DNA of 64,000 bases. It comes from Todiramphus chloris collaris. Lineage: Eukaryota; Chordata; Aves; Coraciiformes; Alcedinidae. The DNA is taken from assembly GCA_025345505.1 (NCBI GenBank), contig JANVCC010000270.1, forward strand, positions 2,834,269 through 2,898,268. The letters are read 5' to 3'. The translations under genes were made by a program, and so were the position numbers. The notes under the pieces were generated by a model that had not been told where the DNA came from, ran no database searches, and saw only the letters and a list, made by a program, of their open reading frames with translations. Shown here piece after piece: positions 36,321 through 46,040 of the stretch (its first letter is position 1; every line of letters starts with the position of its first letter).

Positions 36321-38089
36321 TTAAAAAAAAAAAAAACAGAGAAAACAGCTGATTCTAAAAGCTAGTCCTTTTTTTTCTTCTTAAGCCCTAAAGATATTAT
36401 TATTGGCAGATATCCTTTATTACTCACCCTATACACTGCACATTAACTCAGAAGTTTGTTCTAAGCGAACATCATTCAGTCAGATGACTTTTCCTTCGAC
36501 CATTTCAGCTTTAATTTGTAGTAAAAGTCATGTTGCTGAGTTCCAGCCATATGCAAAGACTCATTTGCTCCCACTCTGGCATGACTCACGGAGATGTAAC
36601 TTCACTTTGACCACGAGTTTGTTGGGTTTTGGGTTTTTTTTATTTTTCCAATGCAGTTTTATTTTCTAGGGAGAATTTAGAGGGGAAATATTGATTAGTA
36701 ACATAGGCATGCTAAGAAAAGCTACCTGCGAAGGAAGAAAAGAGAATACAAAGTGTGAGCTGCTCCTGCAACACAGCTGAGCATCCGCACGCTCGCGCGT
36801 TCCTGCTCGCTCTGCCTCTCCATGGATGCTTCTGGTTTGATTCTTTGTCTGCACTGACAACAGATGGTGTTTTAATAAAGTCCAGTAGGAATATTACTGT
36901 GAGTAAACAATCCAACGCATGCCAATTTCATAATTGCTGGGTACTGATACAGCCTCTTACCTGATGAATCCAAATTGGGAGGAAACCAACTGTGCACACA
37001 CCTACTGGCAGCAGCCAAACCCGCAGCTGTGGTGTGCTCCAGCATCGAGCTTCACCACGGAAGGTAAATTGCAGCTCCAATCATCTTTCTTGGCACCGGG
37101 CTTGGGGAACAGCTGCCATCTGGCTTGTCATCAAAGCGTGGTCACCGAGTTTCTGCGAGATGAAATAGCTCCTTTTTTTTTTTTTTTTTTTTCCCCTACC
37201 TTGACGTGCAGGAAGATTGCAATCTTCATCTTTACGGGTATCTCTTAAAATAACATTCTTGGCTTCCTGAGCCAGAGATTTACCAAGTGGGATTTTCTTC
37301 TTTAAGTGATTCCCACGCCTATAGGGACTTGAAGTCTAAACCTGTTATATGCTAATTAAAGATTCACACCCACATGACTTGTCAAAGAGATAAATCTTAC
37401 TCATTTGTTTTCATCATTAACAGGGGAAAAAATTGTAAGGAATACCATGCCTTACATGAGCAGATTTATGTGGAAACGTTGGTTTTTAATAGAAGTGGAG
37501 ATGCGGTTAGAAGCGTTATTCCCACCGCTGTTGATACAACCCGGTATGGAAATTACAGCTTGGCAGAGAACAAGAGGGGAAAGGCAAAGGAGGGAATTCA
37601 AAGGCTCAGGACCAGCATCCCCAGCTAGAAGTGACTGCACCCAGTATGGGGCTGCCTATTCCGTGCATTACATGGTCATTATTTCTATATCCAGTCCCTT
37701 AAAGACACCTTGAGAGACAATGGCAGATAAAAGCTCAGGAGGAGCCGGTGAGTTCCCCCCTCTAAAGTGACTAATCAGTGTTTAGGTGCTTATTTTCTGT
37801 TGGTTTCTAGCAGGCCCCAGTGCTGCACAGCTACTCAGGGAAGTACCTTTACTTCCCTCAGTAATTCTTCATGCTGAGAATTCAGTCTGTAAATTCCATG
37901 CAAACATCTAATCTTCTAAAAGTTTCTTTCCGCTCGGATTGGGATACTGATGGAAACCCCAGATAACTCTCAAATAAATTAAAATCCCAGTTAGACATTT
38001 CCAATATATGTCACTTCAGAAATCTATTTGACTTTATCAAGTTGCTTTATGTTGATGAGAGCTAAGAATACTTTTTTGCATTATTGCCC
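36321..38089. other. Unique noncoding DNA with homopolymer runs
   Basis: It holds a poly-A run near 36324, a G/T-biased tract at about 36622-36640 and a 20-base T run at 37173-37192. Open frames are at most 104 codons and unrecognised. No CR1 or LTR ends are seen. Confidence 0.55.
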
Positions 38090-38142
38090 TGATGTATTAT
38101 ATTGTCTTATGGTGTATTATGTTGTCTTATGATGTATTATGG
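38090..38142. repeat. 20-bp tandem repeat, about 2.6 copies
   Basis: TGATGTATTATATTGTCTTA (38090-38109) is followed by TGGTGTATTATGTTGTCTTA (38110-38129) and a partial third unit from 38130. It is a short, slightly diverged slippage array in AT-rich unique DNA. Confidence 0.92.
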
Positions 38143-39720
38143 ATGGTAGCTGTCTCACAAGGTACTTTTACATTGCTGAATCTGTGTTTTCAGATGGGGA
38201 AAACTAATAACCCTGGAAAATTTTCAGCTGTGGTGCTACTCCCAGGCTTTTGAGGGGTCAAGGTTTCTCTTTTAGTGAAGATTACCAGGCTCTTAGCCCA
38301 AGAGCAGAATTACTTTGCTCTGGATTTGGAAATTCTATTGGATTCAGAACTCACAATTGCAGTTCGCTTTGCCCACAGTGATGGCTTTGTGCAAGGAGTT
38401 AAGCAAGAGAGGCAGAGAAGGTTGCACTTTCAGTCTTTTTAACTCACAGCTGACAGTATATTTGTAACAAAAAAACCCAACAAAACCAACCCAAAAAAGG
38501 CAATTTCTGAATAAGGTGTGGATAAATGCTAGAGGAACAGCCTTTTTCTATGTTGCTAAATTAATGTTTTGGCAAGAGCTGCTGTGTTGTTGAACAGTCT
38601 CTCTATGGGGAAAAAGCCTTGGTGGAGCTCCAAGGCGTGCGTGGATGGTAGCTGTCTGACACAGCAGCTTGACTGCACCGTGCCACTGATGGACAGAAAA
38701 TGAAGCTGTATGGAAATGCTGAACAACTTTCTGTTGGAAAAAAACAGCTCCCAACAGAAGGTTATGCAGAAGATGAAAAATTGTTCCCCGTGGGTTTCTC
38801 TAGCTCTGAGATTGGCAGGCCTGGAGATGTTGGAAGGTGCTGTCCTCTTGGTCACACCCACAGCTGGGTGATGTTTCAACACCGTAGCTGCCTGCTGGTT
38901 CAGATTCTTGGCACCCCATGAAATTTCAAGTTTTCCATGGAAGGAAAATGCTGCAGCACTTCCAGAACATTATGGGAGCTGTGAGATGTGGTGGCTTCAT
39001 TTGTGGAGCAGACTGGGATACTGTGGCAGGATCACGCTTCTCCTCCCTTTCTTACCTTTCTGCTCCCAGAAATTGGAATCAGGGGAATTAGGAATCGGGT
39101 CATGGCAGCTCCAGAAATATTCCAGTCAGGGTTCTGTCTTGCAGTGGTCTGTTGTTTCACGAGAAGAGGGGTGAGATGTGTGAAGGCAGCATGTGCTATA
39201 CACTGACAAACACCGAATTCACAAAGTCAGTGTTTTCTTTTACTTGAGAGCAGAGGTTGTGAAATCACTTTCTACTCCAGGACCTAGGGCTCTAAACATT
39301 GACTTATAGTAGAACAACTTAATTTGGCCCTGAGCCAAAGAAAAAACAATGAGAGAATCTGAAAACGGCTGGGAGAAGCAGTCATAAATCCAGCACTTAA
39401 CTAAGGATTGATCCAGCACAGTGATAAGAGGTGTTTATCTCATCCATCAGCTATCCTCCAGGTCACCTGCCCTGAAATCCATTCCATCTGGTACACTACC
39501 AGTTGTCCGTGGCTTTGCAATAGCCAATAACAGTTTTAGGCTTCTGTCTAGGATGTAATACTCAAGCAAGCTTTGCTGTGGTTTTCTGAAAGAGGCAGTT
39601 CTGTGTCCTGATCCTCCCCTACCTTCATGGCATCTAGCAGCAGACTCCTGGCATCGGAAGGTCCTGGAGCAGGGTTAATATTTCTAACACCAACAAGTCA
39701 GCTTTAGTTTTCCACAAGTC
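38143..39720. other. Unique noncoding DNA, no gene seen
   Basis: An A/C-biased tract lies at about 38467-38500. GTTTTCAGATGGGGAAAACT near 38188 recalls the MIR minus-strand text (TTTACAGATGGGGAAACTGA), but flanking similarity is lacking. Frames up to 108 codons carry no recognisable domain. Confidence 0.5.
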
Positions 39721-39796
39721 AATGCCCTGACAGTGCTGGGGGAACAGTTGGGCTTGATGATCTGAAAGGTCTCTTCCAACCAGAATAATTCTATAA
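39721..39796 (+). mobile_element. CR1 LINE, extreme 3' tail only
   Basis: GCCCTGACAGTGCTGGGGGA leads to GGCTTGATGATCTGAAAGGT and CTCTTCCAACCAGAATAATT, then worn ATTCTATA tail units. At about 76 bases this is one of the shortest CR1 copies here, strongly 5'-truncated. It belongs to the same subfamily style as 3027-3201 and 41425-41665. Confidence 0.93.
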
Positions 39797-41155
39797 TAAT
39801 CAAGCGATAATAGTCAGAGCCACGTAGATATTCCAAGGAGGCACTTGGCAAAATGCTGAAACTTTATTTTGGGATGAAACCATTCAGAGGCCTTCTCTAA
39901 GCCTCAAAATGCAGGCTATAGGGTATGCAGCCTAGCTTGCCACCCGTCTCTGATCTCAGGAAACTCTGAGTCTTTTTCAGGAAACCAAAGATCTGCCTGG
40001 ACCCCCTGTCCAACCCCACCCCTGTGAAATGTTCCTTAGAAGGCAGAGTTTAGTAAATCTGGATTGCCCTTGCTGGCCTACTTCACTCTTGTTGTCCAGG
40101 TCCAGAAGAAATGTCATCAGTATTTTTTCCACAAGAATTTACTCATCTTATTTGTGGCTCAGTTGCAACATTTAGAAGTTCTCAGGAGAGCTTATTGTGA
40201 TGACACTGTCGGAGATACCTACTGAGATAAGCTTTGCTTTCCTGTGACCGGCCACCGCTCAGTGACACCTCCTCCTCATGTGTGACTTGTTGGTAAAGAC
40301 CATATACATCTCACAGCTCAACAGGGTGGGATTTTGAATGGTAAAGTCACTCTTCAGCCCAGCAAAGCACACGCTGGACTTTCAGCACACCGATACTGCT
40401 TAAAGGCAACTGGACACTTTGGATGGCAACGCTGAAAAATGTGCTTAGAAGTGAAAAGCTCCACAAACTCAATAAACAACTTGGTGACATGCAAGATCAG
40501 TTTTCTTTTACCAAACCTCTAAAGAAAACCAAAAACCCCCCCAAAGCAGAAAACAACTGCCCCACCAAAACAGCTTCAGACTTGGTTGGTTCTTTTCAAG
40601 CCAGCTCAACACCCAGCATGGGGGCTGGCTTTTTCCAAAGAGCTCAGCTCCCAGTTACGCTCTTAAATATAGGCCAGATTTTTATAGATGTTCACAATCT
40701 AATGTTAGAGCCCTTTGGACATCTGGGCACTTATTTCTACGCCAGAGTTAAAGCCTTCTAGAAATCTGGTCCCAATTGTGGATGCTTGGCCCTTTTGAAA
40801 ATTTCACTCTATGGAAAGTACTTTTATAATGGCAATTTCGGTTCTTCCCCAAAAGGAAAAGCCATGAAATGTAATTATTTTATGTACAATGTCCACACTT
40901 CAAATATAATTGCTGACACTTTTTCCCGTTAAAAGTCCCAGACAAAATGGTATTTTCCCTTCCTCCTCAAAAGAACTTGGGGCCTATACTCACACCGAAA
41001 GACAAAATGAAGCTTTGTTCTGTTATTAGGTGATACTGCTTCAAGGTTGAAACAAACGGAGGAGTCGCATGTAAGAAGAGACAGGGAAAAGCTGTTCAGA
41101 ATTAACGGGTAGAAAGCACGACCTGAAGTTGTCCTATCACTTGTAACAGGGAGTC
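39797..41155. other. Unique noncoding DNA, no gene seen
   Basis: A 112-codon frame at 40423-40761 (MATLKNVLRSEKLHKLNKQL...) runs through an A/C-biased tract at about 40529-40550 and has no recognised family. The rest is mixed unique sequence. Confidence 0.5.
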
Positions 41156-41182
41156 AGAGAGTCACAGAATTGTTTTGGTTGG
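41156..41182 (-). mobile_element. Possible CR1 tail remnant, minus strand
   Basis: AGAGTCACAGAATTGTTTTG followed by GTTGGA resembles the reverse complement of the CR1 3' end (usually ATCACAGAATCATTTTGGTT, then GGAAGAGACC). Only about 27 bases match before similarity is lost, so this may be a minimal copy or a decayed one. It would be opposite in direction to the copy 240 bases downstream. Confidence 0.45.
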
Positions 41183-41424
41183 AGAAGAGCAACCGATGTG
41201 ATCGGCAGCACCTCAGGGACCAGTAAAGATGCTTCTCTTGGGGTCGCTTGACTGGTCTTTGTTCACAGCAGCGTAGCAATTGCAACTATAGAATTTGAGG
41301 GACAAATATGAAAAAGAAAGGATCAGCTAGGGAAGAGAAGGTTCCGTAGTTTGATTAGTTTCAAGATCCTTTCAGGTAATCTTTATTTTTTTTTTCTACT
41401 GTTATTTCTAAGACACTTGATTGC

Positions 41425-41665
41425 CCTTGCCAAGGGAGGTTTAGGTTGGACATTAGGAAAAACATCTTCCTCAAAAGGGTTGTCAAGCCCTGGAATAGGC
41501 TGCCCAAGGCAGTGGTGGAGTCACTATTGCACTTTTGATCGAAAAGCCATGGAGATGTGGTTCTGAGGGACATGGGTCAGTGGTGCCCTGGCAGTGCTGG
41601 GTTAATGCTTGGACTTCATGATCTGAAAGGTGTCTTCCAACCAAAATGATTCTGTGATGTTGATG
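41425..41665 (+). mobile_element. CR1 LINE fragment, 3' end with tail
   Basis: Begins at CAAGGGAGGTTTAGGTTGGA and continues through ATTAGGAAAAACATCTTCCT, GGAATAGGCTGCCCAAGGCA, GTGGTGGAGTCACTATT, GAGGGACATGGGTCAGTGGT and GATCTGAAAGGTGTCTTCCA, ending in AAAATGATTCTGTGATG. The 3' half is close to 3027-3201, so both belong to one subfamily. The copy is truncated at the 5' end and noncoding. Confidence 0.96.
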
Positions 41666-42000
41666 AGGAAGAAGGAAATGGGTACATGGTGGCAACATTC
41701 TTAACCTCCTCCTTGCCACCTGTCTCCACTCCTGCCCTGGATAAGCGGATTTCTCCTATGCCATGTAAATCCTGGACTGTAAATTATGGGCCACTGCCAG
41801 CGGCTGTCCAGCAATGAGGACCTCACCTTTTCCTGAATTTCAAAACTCACTTTTATATTTAAGCACTTAGCCAGGATCCAAAGTAACAATTTGGTAATTA
41901 AAATGCACCCTGGGGAGCATATGGGCAATTAAATCAAAGAGAATGATTAAAAAATAAATAACAATTACCTTGCCTAACTATTAAGGGTAGGAGAGGTTCT
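41666..42000. other. Unique noncoding DNA
   Basis: AT-rich sequence between the CR1 copy and the 38-bp duplication, with AAAATAAATAACAATTACC near 41951. No gene is seen. Confidence 0.5.
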
Positions 42001-42076
42001 CCAGGAACCTATATTTACACCACAAAGCTTATTTATATCCAGGAACCTATATTTACACAACAAAGCTTATTTATAG
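42001..42076. repeat. Tandem duplication, two 38-bp copies
   Basis: The unit CCAGGAACCTATATTTACAC followed by CACAAAGCTTATTTATAT at 42001-42038 recurs at 42039-42076 with two changes. The near-identity suggests a recent slippage or unequal-exchange event. Confidence 0.97.
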
Positions 42077-43620
42077 CCTTAAAGTGATGTGACCACGTGT
42101 GCAGAGATGCTCTTATCTTAGTTAGTTGGAAAATCATGGAGCCCTCTGGGGCTTTGCAGGCTCACTACAGACCAACATCTGAACCTCGTGATGGGTCTGG
42201 GGAGGTAGGTGTGCAGCCAGCAGCTCTGTCATCACCCCTGTGCACAGTCACTGTCATTCTGAGGTGTGTGGTGAAGGCCTGAGGGGAAGAGGGAGTGGTG
42301 GAGTCAAAACGGAAAGCGTGCCTTTTGGAAAATAGGGTTTGATGAGTAGGTTGGACTGGGAAACCCAAGCCTTGCCCCCAGTTGGAAAGTGTTTGAACTT
42401 ACTTCCTCGGAGGAAAGCGGGTCCTGCTGACTCATCTTCTTATCAGGAGCAATGAGAGAGTCATCTCCCCTTCAAAAGACCAGTTTATGGTCCTAACTAC
42501 AAGCAGCTGTTTCTTGGCTCCGAGCAGGAGTTTTCTAAAGCTGCTTGAGTCAGGGCTGCAGGTTGGCAGCTCCATATGGCAGAGAAGGAATGTTTCATGC
42601 TCTATGCAGTGCTTCTTAATTGATTCATTTCTGATAACCCCTCTGCCCCAGCATTGGGGCTGCTGAGAGTGGCTTTCCTGGACACAGCTTCTCTTGTTTG
42701 GTGTAGGTGGAGCTCCACTTGACTTTGTGAATTTTGCTCATGGAAATGGGTACCTTCCAAGCCACTTTTAAGCTCCAGTTCTTAGGTTTGCTCTCTGTCT
42801 CTCCCTCCCTATTCCTCCACCCAGCTTGTTTTCTGTTTTCTGCCAAGGGAACACCTTTTGTACTAGTAACAAACAGCCCTGATGCTGCTTTCTCCCTTGC
42901 TCTAAGCTGGTAGTTTCCCAAGTAAAATAAAAACAAAGAAGTTTTCATAGTGACCTATGTAAATAAATCCGATTTAAAACTTGTCCTAAATTGGCTTTAC
43001 CTTAAATTGAGATAGCTGCTTAGTGCCAGAGCAGTTCTTTAGATCACTACTGTGAAACTAGTGGCAATGCAGTGTTGGGATGGTCAGCATTTCACAGAGT
43101 GAAGCCCTTAGCCAAGAGATAGTAAATAATGCTTGCCTGAGCTCTCCCCTGGAGCTGGCTTGAGAAAGAGATAATTTACTCTCATTACCCATCCAGTTTC
43201 ACTGGGAGCTGTACTACTGGCAGATTATGTGGACAGGACTGTCTTGCTTTCTTCTTTGGGCTTCACCAGCCCATGTGGCTACTTCACGTGGGAGGACTGC
43301 TAATGGGAACAAGGGCCGAGGGCTGGCACTGCCAAAAGAGAAAGCAATGCACTTAAAAGCCAACCTTTCTGTTAAATGTGACCCTAGGCTGGGTTTAATA
43401 GGATGGACAGACAACTTGTGTGGAATTAATGTCTGAATCCCATCAAAGAGCCCTTGCAAACAAACAGAAAAGCCAAAGAAACCCATTGTGCTGCTTGTAC
43501 ATGCGTAGGCAGCAAACACCTGATTGCATTTTCATTTACAAAGTCATTTTGCCTTGTTTGCCATTGGAAGCCTGGCTTCCTTCACTGCCTTTCTTCCCAG
43601 AGAAACCAGCCTCTGAATAC
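42077..43620. other. Unique noncoding DNA, no gene seen
   Basis: Mixed sequence with overlapping open frames on opposite strands at 42165-42368, 42625-42948 and 43214-43519. None is recognised and none has a convincing splice frame. No repeats are seen. Confidence 0.55.
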
Positions 43621-43633
43621 CACAGAGACACAG

Positions 43634-43742
43634 TCCACGTTCAGCAGGGCATCGATCCCATCACGTTAGGCTCCGTCGCATCACATCAGTTGACGTGACT
43701 GACAGAACCCGACGTCTCCTGTCACAGCAGGGCACGTCACCC
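43634..43742. promoter_or_regulatory. Cluster of ACGT (CRE/E-box-like) half sites
   Basis: ACGT cores occur at 43637-43640, 43663-43666, 43693-43696, 43712-43715 and 43734-43737, five in about 100 bases. One is TGACGTGA (43691-43698), one base from the palindromic cAMP-response element TGACGTCA. Another reads CACGTCAC on the plus strand. ACGT is rare in CpG-depleted vertebrate DNA, so the local density stands out. Function is unproven. Confidence 0.3.
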
Positions 43743-44500
43743 GGCACCGCGAGTTACACAGACACGCTTTCTAGCAAAGTAAAAGAAGGATGAATTGAAA
43801 TGGTGTTGGGTGGGGGGGACACTCTTAAGGTCTTCCTGGTCAGAGGAATCCCACAGCAAGCTGTATTCTGGTTCGTTAATTTAGTGTAAGATGGGTGAGA
43901 CTTAGTAATCCGACGTAATTAGCTACTCCAGAAAGGCTAGGTTTATTCAAATGCAAAAGGAGATGAAGAGACTGTAGTTCCCTCAGTAAAAACTCTGTGT
44001 AGATGTGTGCATCCAAGCTTGGCAGGCATTAAATGAGGTATACGTGTGTAAGTCACGTGTGGTTGTATCCCTGGATGCAGGTAGGCAACACCTGGGGACA
44101 CAGGGGAAGCGGTTACAACCCTGCATTGCAGTTTGGGGCCACTAGAGAATTCACACCCCTGTATGTGAAAAAGCTGCTAGTACCATACTGGAGTGTACTG
44201 GGAGGGTGAAAGGACTGCCCTGTCCCCAGGCTGGGCAGCTTTTTGAAGCTACAGGTGTTTTCTGCCTTTTACTGTTAACCTGCAAGGGCCTCGGGACAGC
44301 TTTTGATTTCCGTCTGGCTTCCCGACAGACGTACTTTCTTCACCACGTTGCTGCTCCTTATTTTTTGCTGCTGCTCTGACGTTCAACAGAGTGCAGAGCT
44401 TTCTTTTCTGCTTGTTCAGCAGGCAGCAGAGAAGAGTGGATCAGCTCTGCTGCCCTAACACCCTGTACTGCTGGAACCCTGAGAATCATGAAATGGGAAT
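43743..44500. other. Unique noncoding DNA, no gene seen
   Basis: A run of Gs near 43811 and mixed unique sequence. No gene, RNA or mobile element is recognised. Confidence 0.5.
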
Positions 44501-44524
44501 GTGTGTGTGTATATATATATATAT
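44501..44524. repeat. (GT)5(AT)7 microsatellite
   Basis: Five GT units at 44501-44510 run into seven AT units at 44511-44524. A TGTAT-rich stretch continues to about 44560. Confidence 0.95.
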
Positions 44525-44729
44525 GTATAAGATTAGTTATTATGTAGTGTATGTGTATTACCTACAAATAGAGCAGTCATAAGTGTGTGCTTTACAAGAA
44601 TGCCTATATATATCTGTACATAGTAGCCATTAATATACATTAGCACCCCATGATCATCAGAGGCTTTGCAGTGCAATTATTCTTAGAAGCTTATCAGCAC
44701 AGTGATTTTTAGTCTACAGATTGCATCCC

Positions 44730-44945
44730 CCATTCTGCTGGGACATTTCACGTTCCCTGTTACCCTTCACTTCGACACATGCTGTCTCTTTTCTGACACC
44801 CTTCCCCCACGCCTCGTGTTCCTGCATCCTTTCCTTACAGCCCCTTTCGGTGCCATCCCTTCAACCCTCTTCAACCACTCTCAAAGTACCTTCCCCTTGG
44901 CACTCCGGAATGTCTTTTGCTTCCCCCATTCCTTTATTGCTTACT
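44730..44945. other. Pyrimidine-rich strand-biased region
   Basis: The plus strand is dominated by C and T (for example CCCTTCCCCCACGCCTCGTG and CCCCTTTCGGTGCCATCCCT) for over 200 bases without being a simple repeat. Two frames stay open across it (44702-44992 and 44721-45002) because pyrimidine-rich DNA lacks TAA, TAG and TGA. They are unlikely to be coding. No CR1 similarity is visible. Confidence 0.6.
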
Positions 44946-45671
44946 ACTGCAATCGCTGTCTATGGAAATCAGGAGAGGGCTTCCTACCCTGAGTCAAGCT
45001 GAATTTCCTCACTGCAAGCCGTGGAAGTGGCAGCTCTCATCATTAGGGTGGTCAGCCTACCTTTCACTGGGGCAGCCTCCTAGAGAGGACAGCCAGCCCT
45101 GCTGAGATGGGCTTGGCACCCGCCTCAGAGGAAATACTGGGCGAGCAGCTGCTCTTCTGGAAAGGGGGGAAACAATCTCAACTTTGAAACTGATTATTTC
45201 AGCTCAGCATTTTAAACCTACAGTCACACCAGGCTCATGAGATGCCTGGTAAAGGAAGCTTCAGGAAGAAGCTTCAAGGTCACACAAAGGCGCTTTTCCC
45301 ACCCCTTTTGTGTTTAGAGCAGCTCAGCCTGTTGGCCTTGGTAACGGGCACCTAGCTGAAATCACTGCACATCTTGCTTTTCGTGTCACTAGAACAGTGG
45401 TTTGTGAATTTCCTTCCTTCCTTTATTTTCTGGCTTTCAGGACTTTGCGTCACCCTTCCATCACTAAACGCTGATAAGTGAATGCTTATATAAAAATAAG
45501 CCTGAACTTGGCTATATGTGACAGTTTTTAATTAAACTCTCATCTATTCGGAGCCTAAACTGTGCTGTTTGGTTAGAGCTTTGCTACACAAGCACTGGCT
45601 GGCTTAATGCGTGGCGTAGTAGTGTCTGGGAAAAAGTCTTTGTGATGCTCTGAGTGTCTCCATCTTTCTTA
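44946..45671. other. Unique noncoding DNA with a conserved-looking AT block
   Basis: About 45440-45580 is complex and AT-rich (GCTTATATAAAAATAAGCC, a short palindromic word, and CAGTTTTTAATTAAACTCTC). It may be conserved noncoding DNA. No gene is seen. Confidence 0.45.
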
Positions 45672-45820
45672 TAGGCACCTTTAAGTCCTGAAAGGCCACA
45701 AGAAGGTCTCCCCAGGCTGAACAACCCCAACTCTCTCAGCCTGCCCTCCCAGCAGAGGGGTTCCAGACCTTGCAGCTTCTCTGGGACCTCCTCTGGACTT
45801 GCTCCACCATGGACTTGCTA
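45672..45820 (-). mobile_element. CR1 LINE fragment, minus strand
   Basis: The plus strand reads the CR1 reverse complement in order: AAGTCCTGAAAGGCCACAAG, AAGGTCTCCCCAGGCTGAAC, AACCCCAACTCTCTCAGCCT, CAGCAGAGGGGTTCCAGACC and TCTGGACTTGCTCCACCATG. It lacks the 3' tail. It is one of three or four minus-strand CR1 pieces in the window and stops about 150 bases before the perfect hairpin at 45974. Confidence 0.94.
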
Positions 45821-45973
45821 ACACCACCGGCCGATGTCACCCCACACAACTCTTGGGCATGTTTCAGAGGATCTTGGGGGGCACAGAGCATTTCCAGGGG
45901 GCTGTCTGTGTCCAGCTGTCCTGATGTGGAGGGTAAGAAAGCTTAGGCATCATTGCAGGTCGTAGGGTGCTTT

Positions 45974-46016
45974 TTGTGCTGGTTGGGGTCATTAGCAATG
46001 ACCCCAACCAGCACAA
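45974..46016. other. Perfect 20-bp inverted repeat with a 3-base loop
   Basis: The left arm 45974-45993 (TTGTGCTGGTTGGGGTCATT) is the exact reverse complement of 45997-46016, separated only by AGC. A 40-base palindrome with so short a loop is rare in unique DNA and prone to deletion, which argues for a recent origin. The right end overlaps a direct repeat: AATGACGTGGT at 46015-46025 and again at 46030-46040. The set fits fold-back template switching during replication. A small-RNA precursor is less likely because a 3-base loop is poor for Dicer. Confidence 0.9.
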
Positions 46017-46040
46017 TGACGTGGTAGCTAATGACGTGGT

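Noticed and set aside
38180-38240. Possible MIR minus-strand piece (CAGATGGGGAAAACT)
   Set aside because: The flanking MIR sequence does not continue, so a single short word is insufficient.
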